A stretch of 64,000 nucleotides of DNA, from assembly GCF_000026945.1 (NCBI RefSeq), contig NC_012860.1:1736001-1800000 (forward strand), written 5' to 3'. Under the pieces are notes generated by a model, which worked only from the letters and a program-made list of their open reading frames with translations, made no database searches and was not told the origin of the DNA. A program made the translations under genes and the position numbers. Shown piece by piece: positions 9,982 to 21,215 of the stretch. Source of the stretch: Candida dubliniensis CD36. Lineage: Eukaryota > Ascomycota > Pichiomycetes > Serinales > Debaryomycetaceae. Numbering within the stretch: position 1 is the first letter of the stretch; each line of letters begins with the position of its first letter.

Positions 9982-10186
9982 GCTTGAATATATTGCTTTA
10001 CAGTTCTTAAATCAAAGTGTTTTAGCACGACATTTTTAGTCTGCAGTAATATAAGGCTCCTCAAATGTAACGAGCCCGCAAAATCATGGTCTTATAGACA
10101 ATGTTAAAAACTAGCTACTAATCTCATCACAGAAGAGATTGACTTCAATGTAGAGATAGCCTACATGCTAGAAAACAAAAACTCAT

Positions 10187-11998
10187 TTATAATTCTACTT
10201 CTTTCAAACCGTCAGTTACTTCTTTTGTTTCATCATTGGAATTTTCTTTGGTGTCTTTCTTGGATTCGTCGTTGGCTTCCACTTCCGACTTCTCAGTAGT
10301 TTCTTCACTTTCTACTTTTTTCAGCTCTTCCAGGCTTTCAGCACTGGGGACAACTTCAGGTTCAACACTCTTCTCACTTTCATCAGCTTTAGCGTTGTTC
10401 ACTTTAACTTCTTCAGGTTCTTTGTCATCTACTTTCACTACTTCTGTCTTCTCATCACTATCCATACTAACTTTTGCAGTTTCAATTGGATCTTTAGAAT
10501 CAACAGTGGCTTTTTCTGATGATAGTTCTGGTTTATCCTCGTCTTTTTCTGCATTATTCTTATTCAATAGAGTTTCTTTTGGAATTGAAAATGAACTTGA
10601 AGCAGTATCTGCATTAGCTAACGGACTTGGAATTGGAGGTTTATTTTTAGTAGCACCAGCAGCACCAGAAGCAGCAGTAGTAGTAGTATTGGTGGCAGCG
10701 GTAGTGGCAGTGGCACTTCCATTAGTGGCAGTCTTTTTCAAGTTACTCGACGAAGTATTTCTTGATTGATTTATAACAGGAGTGGTTGAACCAGATCCTG
10801 GCTGCTTTTGGGATTGCTTTTTTGGTATTCTTTGAGGGACAAATGATGTTTCAAAAGTTTCTGATAATCCATATTTCTTCAAAGCTCTTCTTTTCAATAC
10901 TTCAATATAACTTAATCTTCCTCTAATGACATTTTTACCAAATTCTTGTCCATCTTTATCCCAGAAACTCAATTCACCTTGATCTTCATCTTCATCGCCA
11001 ACCATAAAATCACCATTACGATCATTTGATAAAAATCCCAATTGTTCTTGGTATTCACTTGAATCAATTTGGAAATTACCTTGTTCTAAATCGGTGACAA
11101 ATACAAACAAAAACTCTTGTAAACTTGAAGCAATGACTAATTTAGTATCGAAATCGCGTCCAAATAATATGATTTGCCCAACTTGTCCTGCAGGACCAGG
11201 TAAAAGATCCATAGCCACCTGATTACCAATGTTATCTTTCAACAAAATAACCCAGCCCTTGTGATAATAATATGGTTGAATAGAATTTGGAGGTATTGAT
11301 CTTTGATTGGCAACAAATGAATTATTTATAGGACCAACTTTGTTGTTCCCATTATTACTAGAACCTTCTTTCATTATATTCTCTTGTCTTTGTTTATGTT
11401 GTGCCATATAAAATTGTCCTTCTAATCTTTCAGCAACTTTGGTCCACAATATTTTTTCCTCAACTATGGCTTCCAAATCCAATAAAACTAACCCCATAAT
11501 CAATCCAGTTGGTTTACCACCTCTTAATTGACCATCATGACGTTTATAAAATTGACGGAAATCGTCAGGCAAGTTTCTGCCAATCTGTAAATCTTGCATA
11601 AATTCATTTAAATCGGCCGTTGTTACACCATCATTTAAATTATCTTCCAATTCGGGATATTCTTGCTCTATCCAAAATTCGATTCGATCCCATAAGGAGT
11701 CTATAGATGGTAATGGTGGTTGGCCATTGGCACTAAAATTTTGTAAGGGTAAATCTTGTTGAGATGATTTCATACCTGGTCTATAAAACCCAGCTGCACC
11801 GGCAGGATTATCCAAGGAATATTGAGAATTGTTTAAATCATTATTTAAAGGCAATACTGAATCATTAGTTGAAGTCCTTTGAGAAGATGTGCCGATTGGT
11901 TCATTATCGTCATTCCTATATGGGGAATCATATGAAGCATAATGATCTTCCGTTGTGATTGAGTGAACAAAAGCCTTGAGATTATCTAATAAGCCCAT
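10187..11998 (-). CDS. SMI1: Smi1/Knr4 cell-wall synthesis regulator (SUKH domain)
   Basis: The 603-aa protein matches Knr4/Smi1, a scaffold linking the Slt2 wall-integrity pathway and beta-1,3-glucan synthesis to growth control; in C. albicans SMI1 is also tied to biofilm matrix glucan. The N-terminus MGLLDNLKAFVHSITTEDHYA is characteristic. The SMI1/KNR4 (SUKH) core runs from about residue 105 to 320, with IEFWIEQEYPELEDNLNDG, LPDDFRQFYKRHDGQLRGG, GLVLLDLEAIVEE and the YYYHKGWVILLKDNIGNQ to DLLPGPAGQVGQIILFGRD stretch. An Asn/Ser-rich insert interrupts it near residue 215. The last 200 residues are low-complexity Ala/Thr and then Lys/Glu/Ser-rich, as in yeast Knr4. Confidence 0.93.
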   Translation of the reverse strand: MGLLDNLKAFVHSITTEDHYASYDSPYRNDDNEPIGTSSQRTSTNDSVLPLNNDLNNSQYSLDNPAGAAGFYRPGMKSSQQDLPLQNFSANGQPPLPSIDSLWDRIEFWIEQEYPELEDNLNDGVTTADLNEFMQDLQIGRNLPDDFRQFYKRHDGQLRGGKPTGLIMGLVLLDLEAIVEEKILWTKVAERLEGQFYMAQHKQRQENIMKEGSSNNGNNKVGPINNSFVANQRSIPPNSIQPYYYHKGWVILLKDNIGNQVAMDLLPGPAGQVGQIILFGRDFDTKLVIASSLQEFLFVFVTDLEQGNFQIDSSEYQEQLGFLSNDRNGDFMVGDEDEDQGELSFWDKDGQEFGKNVIRGRLSYIEVLKRRALKKYGLSETFETSFVPQRIPKKQSQKQPGSGSTTPVINQSRNTSSSNLKKTATNGSATATTAATNTTTTAASGAAGATKNKPPIPSPLANADTASSSFSIPKETLLNKNNAEKDEDKPELSSEKATVDSKDPIETAKVSMDSDEKTEVVKVDDKEPEEVKVNNAKADESEKSVEPEVVPSAESLEELKKVESEETTEKSEVEANDESKKDTKENSNDETKEVTDGLKEVEL

Positions 11999-12206
11999 GA
12001 TGAATTAACTCTGTATCGTCTAGTTATTATCTCTGTTTGCGCAAATAAAGGAAATAATTAAAAAAGAAGAAGCAAAAGAAAAAGGTGGGGCGGAGAAAGG
12101 AAACTTGAAATAACTATTTGTTATTTTCAGTTATGTGAATTGCCAGAGAGAATGTATTAGTAGTGTATGAGAAACCAAAAACAAAAAAAAAAAAAGTTTT
12201 TCCTTC

Positions 12207-12239
12207 GTTGTTGTTGTTGTCGTCGTCGTCGTCGTCGTC
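12207..12239. repeat. GTT/GTC trinucleotide repeat
   Basis: Consecutive GTT units pass into at least six GTC units. It lies upstream of SMI1 outside any credible coding frame. Confidence 0.9.
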
Positions 12240-12862
12240 CTGTTCCACCACTCTTTGTGTTTCTATTATATTATTTATTTTAGTATGTTTCATTTTTTTA
12301 CTTTTCTATACATTGTCTGTCCATCGTGATAATTGTTTCCTTCCCTTTATCTATTATATTTGTTGGATAGTTAGTAAGAGACGAGTTTCGTTAATACCAA
12401 CTAGTATTGAAATTTCTACTGGATTTTTTTGAATGACCATTTATGGATAAATGTAAATAGTCTTAATTCATTTATCAGGAGTCACCTTATTATTTTTCCA
12501 GTTGCTACAACTTCCAAACTAATACATAAATACCAGCCAACATTTAAACGGTAATAGTTTCCTTCCTTCTAACCCCCCCCCCCCGCCACGAAGGAAAAAT
12601 AGGTGGGTCACTGGAATTCTGTGCCTGCATATATTTCAGACGAATGGACACGACCTGTTTCTAATTTTTGTGTTGTAGTTTTTTTTTTTTTCGTGTCCAG
12701 GAACAATTTATTTCTAGCCACCAAACAAACAAACTGTTTCTCTTTCTTTCTAACTCAGAATTTTGGTTGTAACTAACCAACTAATAACCAATGTTAAACT
12801 TGTTCAATAGAACAACGATGCTACTTGAGTAAACACCAATGAAAAATGTATTTTTTTTTCTG

Positions 12863-12890
<28 letters not shown>
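12863..12890. repeat. (TTA)n microsatellite
   Basis: About nine consecutive TTA units in noncoding DNA between SMI1 and GCS1. It is a likely polymorphic marker. Confidence 0.9.
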
Positions 12891-12893
<3 letters not shown>

Positions 12894-13168
12894 AGAGAGT
12901 AACTTAATATACTTCTGTGGCTTAGATAGAGTTGCAACAACAACAACATCACCACAGAACTCCACGAACAAGGCTATTCTATGTTGGGTTATAATTACAG
13001 ATAATTAATGAATTCATACATTAAAGTTACTAACAAATGGTAAAAACCGAACAAAATGATATTAATACAGAATAAAAAGATCCTTCTCCCCTTTTCCATT
13101 TCTTTTTTAAACTGCTAAAATACAAAATAATATAAAACAACCGATTATTATTTATTAATGATAATTAA

Positions 13169-15439
13169 TTATTTTGATGCCATTAAATATTCAGTAATGT
13201 CAATACCCAAGAAACCCTCTATCAATTGTCTATCTTTTAATTCTGTGATCTTTATTGAATCGTCAATCAAATCAAATGTTATTTTTTCAGATACTTTTGA
13301 ATCTTGCTTATAGTCTTGATGTTGTAATACTTTATTTCTTATCCAATGTGCTGTGGTGGGTATTTCACCACTTGCTCTTGCAGAAAGTAAATATAAATAC
13401 GATCTCAACCTTACCAATTCTTCAATCAATTGTTCTCTAGATATCGATGAATTTTTTAATGCTTGTGGCACTAAATCAGTAGCAATCAATTTAATTACTA
13501 ACTTAATAAAACCAGGGAATTTACCACTACCATTAATCAATTGACAAACTGTATATCTTTGATCGATACCATTATCATCAACATCATTAATCTCTTCTAC
13601 TGTCTTGCCTTCACATCCTTTAGGTAACATCGTACCATTTGCTTCTGTACCATTGGTAGAACCATTAATTATTTGGCTTGGATCGTCATTGGTTTTATTG
13701 TTCATGTGACCATTTTGTTGGTTGCCATTAATGAATTGATCAAACCATTCAAACCCATAATCATCAAATTTTTGGGTGTCGATATTCCATAATTCAAATG
13801 ATCTAAACCAAAATTTATCTTTCAATGTAGAATCAACCTTATGAGCTAATTTCATGTTGATTTCCACTTTCAGCAATGGGATATAAAAATTTGGTTCAAA
13901 TTTCAAAATTGCCTTGGATAATAAAGTTATAAACGATGAATACGCCGCATTTTCAAAATCAGTCAATTGAATTTCCATTGGTCTGAATTCAACTCTCCAT
14001 CCAGGTTTAGTGGCCAAATCAGTATCTTTAGTATATAATGCTGGAGGTTTAAATCGTAAAGTTTGCCAATTTGTACTTTGAATATTTTCAAAATGATCAT
14101 TATCTAAATTATTATCTTGATTTATTCTTTCACTGAAAATAACCAATGGATCACGAATAAATAAATGAGCAAAATGGTTGGCCATATGTTTATCAAGCCT
14201 TCCTTCGTTGATCAATCGTTGATAAACTTCCTCATTTATTGGTGCATTTAGATCATTATATGCATCGTGAAAATATTTTGTATCATAATAATTATCGTTT
14301 AAATAATTATCAATTGAATCATATCTTGATTTAGGAACTCTTTGAATTGGTTTCCCATCTTTAGTGTACAAATCCAATAAATCTCCTTGTTGATTTATTT
14401 GATGATTGTTAATTCTCAATTTATCTTGAGCATCAATGTCTAACCCGCCAAATAAATGATAACCAGGATAAGGCTCTTGTCCCTTTTCAATAAATGTACG
14501 ATCATCAACTGCACCACTAACAACATTCCATCTAACGTCTTGATCAACTAAAAACCCTTTAAATATTGGTGCTGCCGCAGATAAACTCAACATTATTGGT
14601 GCAATTGGTGCTAAACTGTCATACAAATAACGAGCTTGACTAATGTTTTTCGTTTGCATGGTGATTTGTAAACAACTTGAACCCATTCCAAATCCCATAG
14701 AATCCATATACACAAAACCTGGTTTAGAAGCACCAATCCAAGGTTCTTTATCACTTTCAAATAAATCACGATCTTTAGGTATCGTATCATCTAAAAGCTT
14801 TGTCGATTTATCGGGATAAATTGGTAAGTTAATGGCAACTTTATGGCCCTTTCTTTTTCTAATGTTGGCAGTTAATGTTGGGAATCTGGCATGACGGTTT
14901 ATAATTTCATCAGGTAAAAACAATGATTGTGATGCAACACCATTAGGCTTTGATGGTGGTGAAGTAAATACATTACAACCCATTCTTGGGAAAGTAGTCA
15001 ATGTTAATAATTTAATGTTGGAAGGTAAATTGTCTTCACATAATTGACGTCGAATAATCATATTTTTTTCAATATACAAGTAATCCAGCAACAAATTCCC
15101 ATTATATGGTTTACCAGGAGTAGCCTCCACCATGAATCTACCGTATTCCGGATGATAACTAACGTCTTCTCTTTTAGCTAGTGGTAATAACTTATCTGGG
15201 TCATTCAAATCATTAATGATATAATCTTTATCAATTGATAATCTGGCAGTTTGATTGGTCTCATCAAAATCAACCAACATATATTCAACCTCATCACCCC
15301 ATAAGAACAGATCATTTTCACGATATGAATGTTGTTTGAAGATATTAATCAATTGAGATATCCCATTGGTTCTAACATGATTATTATACTTTTTCGATTC
15401 ATCCCAACTTAAAGGTGTACCAATAGATAAAAGACCCAT
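13169..15439 (-). CDS. GCS1: Gamma-glutamylcysteine synthetase (glutamate-cysteine ligase), glutathione synthesis
   Basis: The 756-aa cytosolic enzyme ligates glutamate and cysteine, the rate-limiting step of glutathione synthesis. The N-terminus MGLLSIGTPLSWDESKKY matches the eukaryotic GSH1/GCLC start, which is why I use the ATG at 15439 and not the one seven codons upstream. Conserved blocks are LFLWGDEVEYML, HPEYGRFMVEATPGKPY, TTFPRMGC, YMDSMGFGMGSSCLQITMQ, DVRWNVVSGAVDDR, RFKPPALYT and GWRVEFRPMEIQLTDFENAA. A Asn/Gly-rich insert at about residues 570-640 is a local elaboration. It is followed by GRID-like C-terminal helices with ASGEIPTTAHWIR. A long upstream region (1.5 kb) precedes it. 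Confidence 0.96.
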   Translation of the reverse strand: MGLLSIGTPLSWDESKKYNNHVRTNGISQLINIFKQHSYRENDLFLWGDEVEYMLVDFDETNQTARLSIDKDYIINDLNDPDKLLPLAKREDVSYHPEYGRFMVEATPGKPYNGNLLLDYLYIEKNMIIRRQLCEDNLPSNIKLLTLTTFPRMGCNVFTSPPSKPNGVASQSLFLPDEIINRHARFPTLTANIRKRKGHKVAINLPIYPDKSTKLLDDTIPKDRDLFESDKEPWIGASKPGFVYMDSMGFGMGSSCLQITMQTKNISQARYLYDSLAPIAPIMLSLSAAAPIFKGFLVDQDVRWNVVSGAVDDRTFIEKGQEPYPGYHLFGGLDIDAQDKLRINNHQINQQGDLLDLYTKDGKPIQRVPKSRYDSIDNYLNDNYYDTKYFHDAYNDLNAPINEEVYQRLINEGRLDKHMANHFAHLFIRDPLVIFSERINQDNNLDNDHFENIQSTNWQTLRFKPPALYTKDTDLATKPGWRVEFRPMEIQLTDFENAAYSSFITLLSKAILKFEPNFYIPLLKVEINMKLAHKVDSTLKDKFWFRSFELWNIDTQKFDDYGFEWFDQFINGNQQNGHMNNKTNDDPSQIINGSTNGTEANGTMLPKGCEGKTVEEINDVDDNGIDQRYTVCQLINGSGKFPGFIKLVIKLIATDLVPQALKNSSISREQLIEELVRLRSYLYLLSARASGEIPTTAHWIRNKVLQHQDYKQDSKVSEKITFDLIDDSIKITELKDRQLIEGFLGIDITEYLMASK

Positions 15440-16949
15440 GACAAAGGAAAAAGAAAACAAATTGGCTTCAAATTATCTTCTTGTTAGTTAAATCCTTGAA
15501 TATTTAAAGAAAAAGAGAAAAGGGAAGTAAACAAAAGAAAGAGGTTTAAAGGGAGATAGCTTTCAATTGTGGATATAAATAATCAATCTATATATATTAG
15601 GATTACAATAAAAAAAAAATTATCTTGCTTGAGAGAAGAAGCAGGAAAAAAAAAGAAATTTTTCTAAATGTGATGCAAGTGGATTTGTAAGCAACACATG
15701 CCAAATACTTTTGTCATAACCATTCAATATAAATACGTTTCGTTGTGATTTGAATTGACTTTATAAGTGGGGCAAGAATATCAATTGTAGAATGAAGTTG
15801 ATAATCTAATCTTGTCGTCTTGATGTGTTTTAGAAAACAGATATAACAACATGAATATGCTCAATTCCTAATGAAAGAAAAAGTGTCTCAAGACAAGCCA
15901 TAACATGAAGCAAGATAAAGGTTGAAAGGACAAAATTATTGAATCAATTCTTTTGGTATCAAAATCATAGAATACAATTAACCTACGGTAATAAAACAAA
16001 TAAGTAGTACTAAAACATAATGCCAAATCTCTTTCCCTCTCTCTCCGTCTCGTACCGGAACCAATCTTTTTCCGGAACTGATTTGTACCAATTAAAATAA
16101 CACAATAGTACTCAACATATCGTAGTATTATTTCTACACAATCAGCTAACAACAACAACAACAACAACATCCCTTAATACACATATAGCAAGTGAATTAA
16201 TTATTTATCTTGCTAATAGGCTTACTTTTTCCTCTATTGCTATATTGTCATAATAACACGAACATATTATTATATATGTACCACTCGAAACTACTCTTCA
16301 CAATCTACTTGTCTTGATTAGATTTGGTTACTAGCCACATTGAGTTTTTTTTTGGAGCCTATCCCTCTCTCTTTCACCTTCTTTCGCCCATTTACTGGGT
16401 TATCTGTATGTGCCCCTATTTTTTCAATCCGATATTTATGTGTTCATGAAATTCCTCCAAGCCGAGACAGACCTACATCAATAAAAAAAAATTGTGGCTA
16501 CGTCAAATTAATTTAAGTGTAATCATGAATGTGGGGTGGGGGGCATTAGATTTCAAACCATCCTACTAACACTACTTGACTATTATTGGTTGTCAATGGA
16601 CCAATTCACTTGTTTTTGTTGATAACCTGAATGTATTTGTCCTTCTTTGATGAAGTTCTTTTAGTGTATTGATTATCAAAAAACGCATGAAATCGCATCA
16701 TCACTGAAACTCTTCACGTTACATTATATCACGTGACTCTTGGAGATATTTGAAACAAAAACAAAAAACAAAAAGAATAGTTGCAAAAATTTGTATCAAA
16801 TTACACGTACAAGACCCGTCCCTCCCAATATTATCTTTTAATTTCCTTAACATTCATTTTATATAATAATTCAAAAACATACTAATAATAACAATAATAA
16901 CAATAACAATAATAACAACTTTAATTGTCTAACTGTAATATCAACACTT
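15440..16949. other. Intergenic: GCS1 promoter region and ADE5,7 3' flank
   Basis: No credible gene. The frame at 15868-16170 has the composition of translated noncoding AT-rich DNA. The stretch holds CAA and AAT repeats and one TCACGTGAC palindrome (see separate entry). GCS1 is transcribed away from it. Confidence 0.65.
16729..16737. promoter_or_regulatory. TCACGTGAC E-box, candidate Cbf1 site
   Basis: The palindromic TCACGTGA core is the binding site of the bHLH factor Cbf1, which in yeasts controls sulfur and glutathione genes. It is about 1.29 kb upstream of the GCS1 start and 0.2 kb past the ADE5,7 stop. It overlaps TGACTC, a Gcn4/Bas1 core. Function at this distance is an inference. 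Confidence 0.35.
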
Positions 16950-19358
16950 CTAATACAATCCATCAACATTATTAACAACACAACCTGGTTCACCTTGTTT
17001 TCTTTCAACTAATTCACCAATAACAACAGCGCCTTTTTCTCCTGCTTCTTCCAAATTCTTCAATACTTTATCGACATTTTCTTTTTCAACAATTAATACC
17101 ATACCAATACCCAAATTAAAAGTCTTCAAAATATCATTGTATGGAACTTTACCTTGTTTACCAAACCATTTGAAAATTTCTGGTACTTGCCATTGTTTGA
17201 TATCAACAGTAGCTTGTAAATGTTTAGGTAATGCACGAGGAATATTCTCTACCAATCCACCACCAGTAATATGAGCTAATCCTAATAATAATCCTTGATT
17301 TATACTGGATAATAATTGTTTGACGTAAATTTTAGTTGGAACCAAAACTTCTTCACCAATTGTAGAGCCTTGTTTCCATGGAGCTGGTGATTGATATTCA
17401 TATTCACTGATTTCAATGATTTTACGGACCAATGAAAATCCATTAGAATGAATACCATCGGATTTTAACCCAATTAATACATTACCAGATTTCATATTGT
17501 TAATTTGTGGTAATATTTTATCTTTCAATACAGCACCAACAGCAGTACCATTAGTATCATAATGTCCTTCATCGTACATACCTGGCATTTCTGAAGTTTC
17601 ACCACCGACTAAGGCACATCCAGCTTGGATACAACCATTAGCAACCCCATCAACAAATTGAGCAGCAACCTCAATGTCTAATTTACCTGTGGCAAAATAA
17701 TCCAAGAAAATCAATGGTTCAGCTCCTTGAACAACTAAATCATTAACATTCATAGCAACTAAATCTATACCAACAGTGTTATGAATATTCATAATTTGTG
17801 CAATTCTTAATTTGGTACCAACACCATCAGTGGCAGCAACCAATAAAGTGTCGTCGGTGTTATAACCAGCTTTTTTCAAATCAAATAATCCACCAAAACC
17901 ACCAATATCAGAATCAGCACCTGGTCTAGCAGTGGATTTGACTTTAGCTTTGATGTTTTCTACTAATAAATTCCCATTGTCAACAGAAACACCAGCATCA
18001 GCATAAGTAACACCAGCACCAGCACCAGCACCAGAATTGCCAGCTTTGTCAGCATCACGGAAAGCACGATGAGCAATATCTTTTCTATTATATTTTTTAT
18101 TAAAGGAGACGTGGTCATTGACACCAATATAAGCCTTATCAACTGATTGTCTCAAAGTTTCAGCAATGGCAGTAGAAGCAATGACTCTACCTCCAGAAGT
18201 GACAATTTTACCTTGATCATTTACGGTAGTACCAGCATGGAAAATAAAAGTATCTTCAGGTAATGGTTTTTTAATAGTGATTTCATCACCTTTGTCATAA
18301 GCTTCTGGGTACCCGCCAGCTGCCATCACCACGGTAGCGGAATACAATGGTTTAGTTTCGATAGTGACAGAATCCAATCTATGTTGAGCAGCAGCTAACA
18401 TAACTTGAGCCAAATCAGTTTCTTCCGATAATAAAGGTAAAACAGTTTGAGTTTCTGGATCACCAAATCTGACATTATATTCCAAAACTTTTGGTTCTTT
18501 TGTTGGACTCAACATGATACCAGTAAATAAGACCCCACACATTGGGAATCCATCTTTTCTCATCCCATCAATAGTTGGTTTGATGATTTGATCATTAATT
18601 TTCTTCAATACATCTTGGGTAGCAATTGGAGCTGGAGCATAAGCACCCATACCACCAGTGTTTAACCCTTTATCGCCATCACCAATTCTTTTGTGATCTT
18701 GAGCAGCAGGTAAATTATAAAAGGAATAACCATCAGTAATGGTCAATATACTCAATTCATCACCTTCCAAGAATTCTTCAATAACAATTTCATTACCAGC
18801 ATCACCGAAATTTTTATCAACCATAATCTCATTTAATCCTTGTAATGCTTCTTCAGTAGTTTCAGGGATTAAAACCCCTTTACCAGCAGCAATACCATCA
18901 GCTTTCAAGACAATTTTATAATCAATAGATTGAATATGTTGTTTAGCTTTGGCAACATCAGTGAAATTTTGAAATCTTGCTGTTGGAATGTTGTGTTTAT
19001 CCATAAATTCTTTGGAGAAAGCTTTCGAACCTTCCATTTTAGCAGCTTTGGCACTTGGTCCAAAAACAGGAATACCAACAGCATAAAATATATCCGCAAT
19101 ACCATCAACTAATGGTTGTTCTGGTCCCGGGATGACTAAATTGATCTTATTTTCAACGGCAAATTGTTGTAATTTATTGAAATCTTTAGGTGATGAACTT
19201 ATTGGCACATTAGTGATTTTAGACGAAGATGATTCACTAATGGTACCTCCATTTCCTGGGGCAACATAAATATGGTTCACCGTTGGAGATTGTAATAATC
19301 TCCATACAATGGCATGTTCTCTACCTCCATTACCAATGACAAGGATATTTAATGACAT
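16950..19358 (-). CDS. ADE5,7: Bifunctional purine enzyme Ade5,7: GAR synthetase / AIR synthetase
   Basis: The 802-aa protein catalyses steps 2 and 5 of de novo purine synthesis. The N-terminal GARS half (about 1-430) has MSLNILVIGNGGREHAIVWR, VAPGNGGT, VIPGPEQPLVDGIAD, the ATP-grasp stretch KADGIAAGKGVLIP, and GEEFLEGDE-like and NVRFGDPETQ motifs. The AIRS half (about 450-802) has VTYADAGVSVDNGN, GGFGGLFDL, GVGTKLRIA, DLVAMNVNDLVVQGAEPLIFLDYFATG, GETSEMPGMY and HITGGGLVENIPR. A Gly/Ala linker (AGNSGAGAGAG) joins the halves. I chose the ATG at 19358 because it starts the GARS Rossmann strand; the 45 upstream in-frame codons begin in an A-run and look like 5' leader. The fusion order is as in other fungi. 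Confidence 0.97.
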   Translation of the reverse strand: MSLNILVIGNGGREHAIVWRLLQSPTVNHIYVAPGNGGTISESSSSKITNVPISSSPKDFNKLQQFAVENKINLVIPGPEQPLVDGIADIFYAVGIPVFGPSAKAAKMEGSKAFSKEFMDKHNIPTARFQNFTDVAKAKQHIQSIDYKIVLKADGIAAGKGVLIPETTEEALQGLNEIMVDKNFGDAGNEIVIEEFLEGDELSILTITDGYSFYNLPAAQDHKRIGDGDKGLNTGGMGAYAPAPIATQDVLKKINDQIIKPTIDGMRKDGFPMCGVLFTGIMLSPTKEPKVLEYNVRFGDPETQTVLPLLSEETDLAQVMLAAAQHRLDSVTIETKPLYSATVVMAAGGYPEAYDKGDEITIKKPLPEDTFIFHAGTTVNDQGKIVTSGGRVIASTAIAETLRQSVDKAYIGVNDHVSFNKKYNRKDIAHRAFRDADKAGNSGAGAGAGVTYADAGVSVDNGNLLVENIKAKVKSTARPGADSDIGGFGGLFDLKKAGYNTDDTLLVAATDGVGTKLRIAQIMNIHNTVGIDLVAMNVNDLVVQGAEPLIFLDYFATGKLDIEVAAQFVDGVANGCIQAGCALVGGETSEMPGMYDEGHYDTNGTAVGAVLKDKILPQINNMKSGNVLIGLKSDGIHSNGFSLVRKIIEISEYEYQSPAPWKQGSTIGEEVLVPTKIYVKQLLSSINQGLLLGLAHITGGGLVENIPRALPKHLQATVDIKQWQVPEIFKWFGKQGKVPYNDILKTFNLGIGMVLIVEKENVDKVLKNLEEAGEKGAVVIGELVERKQGEPGCVVNNVDGLY

Positions 19359-21215
19359 AGTGACAAAATTGAATTGGATATGTGGATATGGTTGTAAAAC
19401 AGGAAAAGAAAATTCAAATGAATAGTTTGGAATGAGTTTTTTAGATTCGGAATCTATCGATGAGATTGAATCTTCACATTTTTTTTTTTTCATTCTCGTT
19501 GTATTCTATAAATGTGCGATAGAATAATAATTTATGTAATCATCTCTTTTGTAATGGAAAATTTGACTCCGTTTTTTTCCTCCCACACACACACACACTC
19601 ACCGCCGTACCTTATACACTATGAGAAATTGAACATAGTAAAGTGAAGGAACTTCTTTGGATCAAGAGTATACAAGAAGAATAGAGTGTTTTGGAATGTT
19701 TGAATTGAAATTACAAATCATTTAAAGTGTATGAATGGACAACAATAAGATTTTCAAAGGTGTTAAGACAGTTTGGTTGCAAAACTGAAAAGCAGATTTA
19801 TAACGCATTCAAAGTTACAATGAAAAGTTTGGTTGTCTAAAATATTGACGTCCATGGGAGTGGATGCTATTAAATTTGGTTTGACTGTATTGATTGGTGA
19901 TTAAGGAAGTATAGGCGATTCTTGAGCTTGAGTTGAGGTTTGCAATACCATTCCTTTACAACATTTTTTCAAAGAGGAATTTCCAGCTTCTGTTGCTAGG
20001 TCTTAACTAGTTTAAAGTGCTATTTTCCTTCAATGTCAAGTATTGGTATTAGTTTACTTCAAATCTATTGTTGTGGTTATTCTATTCATTTCTTGGTCTT
20101 ATTTACACTAATAACCACCTACTAACAAATTCTCAAACCATGTGAAGCATACGGATTATGTACATAGACTAACTGTGTGGAGGAATGCATAAAATGGAAA
20201 TTAAAGTGTCCTTTGATTAGTAAAGTTAAAATTTGATAGAAAAATGGGACCAATTAATAATTTTTGTCAAATTTTCGCATCTTGATTACAATCAAAAATT
20301 GAATTCCAACAAAGCAAGGATTGTTATACGATAGCCAGTGCTAGTGTCACACCAAGATATTATTAATAAGACATATATTTAGGTTATTAACTAAACAATA
20401 AAGGATGTTGTAAAGGAAATGCGTTGAAATATCAACCTTCACATAACCGAAAACTCATGAAGAGGAGAAAAAAAAAACTTTAATATTTCATGTAATCAAT
20501 TTATCTGATTAATCAGTTGATTATTGTGTATTATTTATTTTTTTACCAAGCAAAAAATTGAAACGATATGTCAAAATTAAAAACAATCGCTAACTTTGAA
20601 ATGTAGACCATGAAAAGAAAAAAAAAATGGTGGTTTGATTTAAGAGATTCTAAATGTGATAGATGTTACTAGGCTTTAGGGGGAGCAGGAACATTAATTG
20701 ACGTATAATTTTCATTGGCAGAGAGTAGAACAATACGAGAACGTGCGGGTTTATATATTTCATTTATTGGTGAATAACAATAGTAAGGAAAGCGATGAAA
20801 TGAAAAGACATCAAAGATCCAACAATGATAATAATTTTTTTTTTTTTTTTTTTCAACCAATCATTGAAAATAGAAAATTTGACTAAAGTTCGGATTATGC
20901 AAAACTGAAAATGCTAAGAACAATAGAAAAATAATTTGCCGCCCTACATAAGGACAAAAGTATTTAATCAAATTTAACGCCTTAAATACATACTAAGCTA
21001 AGTATATAATTGTGTCCTTATTGTTGTAGTAAAAGTTTTATTCTTCTTTTAAGCCGAACTCTTAATTAATTAATCTTTTCAATCTGCATCTCCTTATAAT
21101 AAATATAATTTTTTTTTTTTTAATTTTTATATATATAATCTAGCTTTTTTATCTCCTTTATGTTTTCTTTTTTTTTTTTTTCTTTTTTAATAGACTTTAA
21201 ACATCAAAAGCAATA
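19359..21215. other. Intergenic: divergent promoters of ADE5,7 and the secreted-protein gene
   Basis: 1.86 kb without a credible gene. Features seen are a short (AC)n run near 19587-19600, A- and T-runs (for example 20829-20854), and a TATA-like TATATATA at about 21128-21137, some 80 bp before the ATG at 21216 and followed by pyrimidine-rich sequence. A 63-codon minus-strand frame at 20669-20860 begins in an A-run and was not accepted. Confidence 0.6.
19564..19569 (+). promoter_or_regulatory. TGACTC core, candidate Bas1/Gcn4 site of ADE5,7
   Basis: TGACTC lies about 206 bp upstream of the ADE5,7 start. Bas1 (purine regulon) and Gcn4 use this core in yeasts. A six-base match is weak alone; the position in an ADE promoter makes it plausible. 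Confidence 0.35.

Larger units (their letters stand above)
11999..13168. other. Intergenic: SMI1 upstream region and GCS1 3' flank
   Basis: No convincing gene. The stretch contains a (GTT)/(GTC) trinucleotide run at about 12207-12239, a run of 12 C at 12573-12584, several T-runs, and a (TTA)n microsatellite at about 12863-12890. A 89-codon frame at 12163-12432 consists of translated homopolymer and repeat and is not credible. Confidence 0.7.

Noticed and set aside
10236..10769. 177-codon plus-strand frame inside SMI1
   Set aside because: Antisense of the Glu/Lys/Ser-rich SMI1 tail; its Ser/Leu/Phe composition mirrors that strand.
12163..12432. 89-codon frame upstream of SMI1
   Set aside because: Translates a poly-A, a GTT/GTC repeat and T-rich DNA; no protein-like pattern.
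20669..20860. 63-codon minus-strand frame ending NVPAPPKA
   Set aside because: The end looks protein-like, but it starts in an A-run and an equally long frame overlaps it; no splice signals found.
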